From: Methylobacterium symbioticum | GTDB lineage: Bacteria > Pseudomonadota > Alphaproteobacteria > Rhizobiales > Beijerinckiaceae | Direction of reading: 5' to 3' | NCBI RefSeq assembly: GCF_902141845.1 | Contig: NZ_CABFPH010000009.1 | Span: 37,480 to 101,479, forward strand | DNA: 64,000 nucleotides | Shown: positions 61,792-64,000 of the stretch, piece by piece | How the letters are laid out: every line of letters starts with the position of its first letter | How positions within the stretch are numbered: the first letter of the stretch is position 1 | Program-made: the position numbers and the translations under genes | The notes under the pieces: model-generated | Seen by the model: only the letters and a program-made list of their open reading frames with translations | Told to the model about the DNA's origin: nothing | Database searches by the model: none

Positions 61792-63912
61792 TCAGAACGA
61801 GGCGCGCACCCCGCCGAACACCGCCCGTCCGACCCCGGGATAGAACGCCACCGGTGCCGTGGCCGAGGCCGCCGCGTTGGCGAGCACCGAGATGTCCGAG
61901 ACGTAGCGCGCATCCGTCAGGTTGCGGGCATCCACGAAGAGCGAGACGCCGTTGGCGAAGTCGATCCCCGTCTGCAGATTGAAGAGCGCGTAGCCCGGCA
62001 CCTTCAGGGTGTTGGCGTGGTCGGCGAAGGCGCCCTGCGGCACCCAGTCCACCGAGGGGCTGATGTAGAAGCCGCTCGGATGGGCGTAGCTCACCACGGT
62101 GCGCAGCACGTCCTGCGGGATGCCGGCGATCCGGTTCGAGCCGTAGACGGGGTCGCGCACGAAGCGGAAATCGTTGTGCGTCCAGATCTGGGTGACGCTC
62201 AGGGTGTCGCCGATGCCGGAGAGGTCGCGGGCGATGTCGAGGCCGATGGCGGCCTCGACGCCCTGGTGCCGGCTGCGCGGCGCGTTGAAGGTCGCGGCCG
62301 GCAGGTTGATCGCGGCGCCGGACGCCGTGTTGAAGTTGATCAACTCGTCGCGGATCTCGGCCCTGTAGAGCGTCACGTCGAAGCTGAGCCGGTCGACGCG
62401 CCCGCGTGCGCCCGCCTCGTAGGTCCAGGCGCGCTGGGCCTGGAGCGGCACGAAGGTGGTGCGGAGCGTGTTCGTCTGCACGAGGTCGGAGAAGTCCGGC
62501 ACGTCGCGCGAGCGGGTGATGTCGCCGAAGACCTGGATCTCGGGCCGCGGCTGCCAGAGCAGGCCGATCTTGGGGTTCACGCCCTCGTAGGTCGTGTTGG
62601 CGAACTGCACGTTGGGGCTGGCGGCGAGGCCGCCCTTGTTGCTGTAGGTGCGGTTCGAGGAGAACAGCTTGACGCCGGTCATCAGCGCCACGTCCCGCAG
62701 GAACCAGAACCGGTTCTCGCCATAGGCCTCGTAGTTCGCTGCGCTCTGGAGCGCATTCAGCGTCTGCGTGCCGCGGTTGCCGGCGATGTTCACGAATTGC
62801 CGCGCCGCGTTCTGCCCGGCGAAGGCGCGCAGGCCCAGGATCGTGTCGTTGCGAAACCCCCCGATCTCGAAGGTGCCGGCCCAGTGCGGGCTGATGCCGT
62901 AGGTCCAGCCGTCCTGGTCGATCACCTGGAAGATCGGGTGGTAGAGCGATTTGTGGATCGCCCAGCTGTCGATGTCGAGCTTGCCGACATCGAGCACGAA
63001 GGAGGTGCGGTTGGCGATGCGTTCGGCCTCGACCTGCCGCGACTGGTTCTGGGTGATCGCAGTCGGGTTCGCTCGGGTCGGGTTGTTGAAGACGTCCGCG
63101 AGGTTCAGCGTGCCGGGCAGCTTCTGGTCGGTGAGGAACACGCCCGCGTAGAAGCGGGTCTCGACGCCCGGCGCGATTTGGTAGCCGAGATTGGCGTTGA
63201 AGTTCTGGGTGCGCTGGGTCTCGTGGGCCCGGTAGCTGTCCGCGTTCGTGATCGTGCCGTTGAGCAGCACATCGACTGGCCCGGAGATGCGCGAGACCTG
63301 GAAGCTCTCGCGGATCGTGTTGAAGGCGCCGCCGTCGATGCGCAGGATGTTGGGCGCGAGCGCGGTATAGGCGGTGGGCGTCACGAAATTGACCGCGCCG
63401 CCGAGGGTGGTGGCGCCGAAGGTGAGGGCGTTGCCGCCCTTGTAGACCTCGACCGAGCGTAAGGAGAGCGGATCGATCTGGTAGAAATCGCCGCTGCCAT
63501 CGGCGAGGTTCACCGGGATGCCATCCTGCAGGAGTTCGAGGCCGCGCAGGTGGAAGCCGCGGCTGATGCCGGAGCCGCGGATCGAGAGCCGCAATTCCTG
63601 CCCGTAGCGGTTCTGCACGAAGACGCCGGGCGTATCCTTGAGGACGTCGCGCAGGGTGTTGGCGTAGCGGTTCTGGATGCTCGCCGCGTCGATGAAGGCG
63701 ACCGAGCCGACGGTCGCGTTCACGGCGGCGCGCTGCTCGGCGACGCTCGGCACCGTGGCCGAGCCGCGGGGCACCGCGCCGCCGGCGCCGGAGACGGAGA
63801 GTTCGGAGAGCTCGACCGCGGCGGCGGCCTGCGCCAGGGCGGGGGCGGGGAGGACGAGCGGCAGGAGGAGGGCGGCGAGCGCCGGGGGCGCGCCGCGAGG
63901 CGGAAACGGCAT
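61792..63912 (-). CDS. TonB-dependent receptor
   Basis: This 706-residue outer-membrane receptor has a signal peptide ending about ALAQ, a TonB-box-like VELSELSVSG almost the same as in the siderophore receptor at 44-46 kb, a plug with DVLKDTPGVFVQNRYGQEL and GGNALTFGATTLGGAVNF, and a barrel ending VRASF. The FecA/iron-citrate-like plug pattern suggests an iron chelate, but other ligands are possible. No transporter genes are next to it within the window. ATG 63912 starts the signal peptide; the frame is open 13 codons further. Confidence 0.85.
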   Translation of the reverse strand: MPFPPRGAPPALAALLLPLVLPAPALAQAAAAVELSELSVSGAGGAVPRGSATVPSVAEQRAAVNATVGSVAFIDAASIQNRYANTLRDVLKDTPGVFVQNRYGQELRLSIRGSGISRGFHLRGLELLQDGIPVNLADGSGDFYQIDPLSLRSVEVYKGGNALTFGATTLGGAVNFVTPTAYTALAPNILRIDGGAFNTIRESFQVSRISGPVDVLLNGTITNADSYRAHETQRTQNFNANLGYQIAPGVETRFYAGVFLTDQKLPGTLNLADVFNNPTRANPTAITQNQSRQVEAERIANRTSFVLDVGKLDIDSWAIHKSLYHPIFQVIDQDGWTYGISPHWAGTFEIGGFRNDTILGLRAFAGQNAARQFVNIAGNRGTQTLNALQSAANYEAYGENRFWFLRDVALMTGVKLFSSNRTYSNKGGLAASPNVQFANTTYEGVNPKIGLLWQPRPEIQVFGDITRSRDVPDFSDLVQTNTLRTTFVPLQAQRAWTYEAGARGRVDRLSFDVTLYRAEIRDELINFNTASGAAINLPAATFNAPRSRHQGVEAAIGLDIARDLSGIGDTLSVTQIWTHNDFRFVRDPVYGSNRIAGIPQDVLRTVVSYAHPSGFYISPSVDWVPQGAFADHANTLKVPGYALFNLQTGIDFANGVSLFVDARNLTDARYVSDISVLANAAASATAPVAFYPGVGRAVFGGVRASF

Positions 63913-64000
63913 GGACGGACTCCGGACGGGCCTCGGCTCGCGGGCGGGCACGCGTCGACAGAGGGAAGGGTGAGCGCGCGGCGCAAAGCCGCGCGGCAGG

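Overview
The window is a 64 kb stretch of very GC-rich, gene-dense chromosome. Gene content suggests a Methylobacterium-like alphaproteobacterium: a furoate pathway cluster, a LOV photoreceptor kinase, a formate-dehydrogenase-like molybdoenzyme with a formate/nitrite channel, an ECF42-type sigma factor with its YCII partner, and Rhizobiales-style palindromic intergenic repeats. The genus is an inference from gene content. No rRNA, tRNA, CRISPR array, intact insertion sequence or phage was recognised.

Layout. 0.1-6.1 kb (+): a 2-hydroxyacid catabolic operon with a ThDP-dependent decarboxylase-type enzyme, an FMN-type and an FAD-type 2-hydroxyacid dehydrogenase, and a sodium:solute symporter. 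6.2-15.9 kb (-): a 2-furoate degradation operon, hmfABCDE, followed by an MFS permease and a small TIGR02444 gene, with an AraC regulator upstream. 16.4-18.9 kb (+): an MFS permease and an enolase-superfamily galactarate/talarate-type dehydratase, followed by the remains of a hybrid histidine kinase. 19.6-22.7 kb: an HPP/CBS membrane protein, a 105-bp tandem repeat array, and an Rrf2 regulator-methyltransferase pair with a large operator-like palindrome. 22.8-27 kb (-): a LOV hybrid kinase, a tiny membrane peptide and a chemoreceptor. 27.8-32.9 kb: a HTH protein, a duplicated YdcZ-type DMT protein, an ArsB-like transporter, a metallophosphoesterase and an anchored OB-fold-like protein. 33.3-36.2 kb: a PhoPQ-like two-component pair and a second OmpR-type regulator. 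36.5-42.4 kb: a ModE-type HTH protein, a molybdopterin oxidoreductase, a formate/nitrite channel and a PP2C-Ser/Thr kinase fusion.

42.4-50.5 kb: two divergent iron/siderophore operons. One encodes a TonB receptor and a PepSY protein; the other an MFS protein, an FhuF reductase and an ABC exporter-type protein. 50.6-55.0 kb (-): a DSD1-type PLP enzyme, then the YCII-ECF42 sigma-VOC-SRPBCC-VOC group. 55.2-64 kb: an exported amidohydrolase with an NHL propeller, an ArsR-type regulator, SelO, small hypothetical proteins and a second TonB receptor.

The observations most worth following are these. A palindromic repeat of a family present at about seven other sites here sits in frame, twice in tandem, inside the FhuF reductase gene. 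The ECF42 sigma gene reads without a stop into a VOC gene, and two matching ECF42-type promoter motifs lie in front of the YCII and VOC genes. The furoyl-CoA dehydrogenase large subunit carries a fused CoxG-like domain. A near-perfect 37-bp dyad overlaps the Rrf2 start codon.
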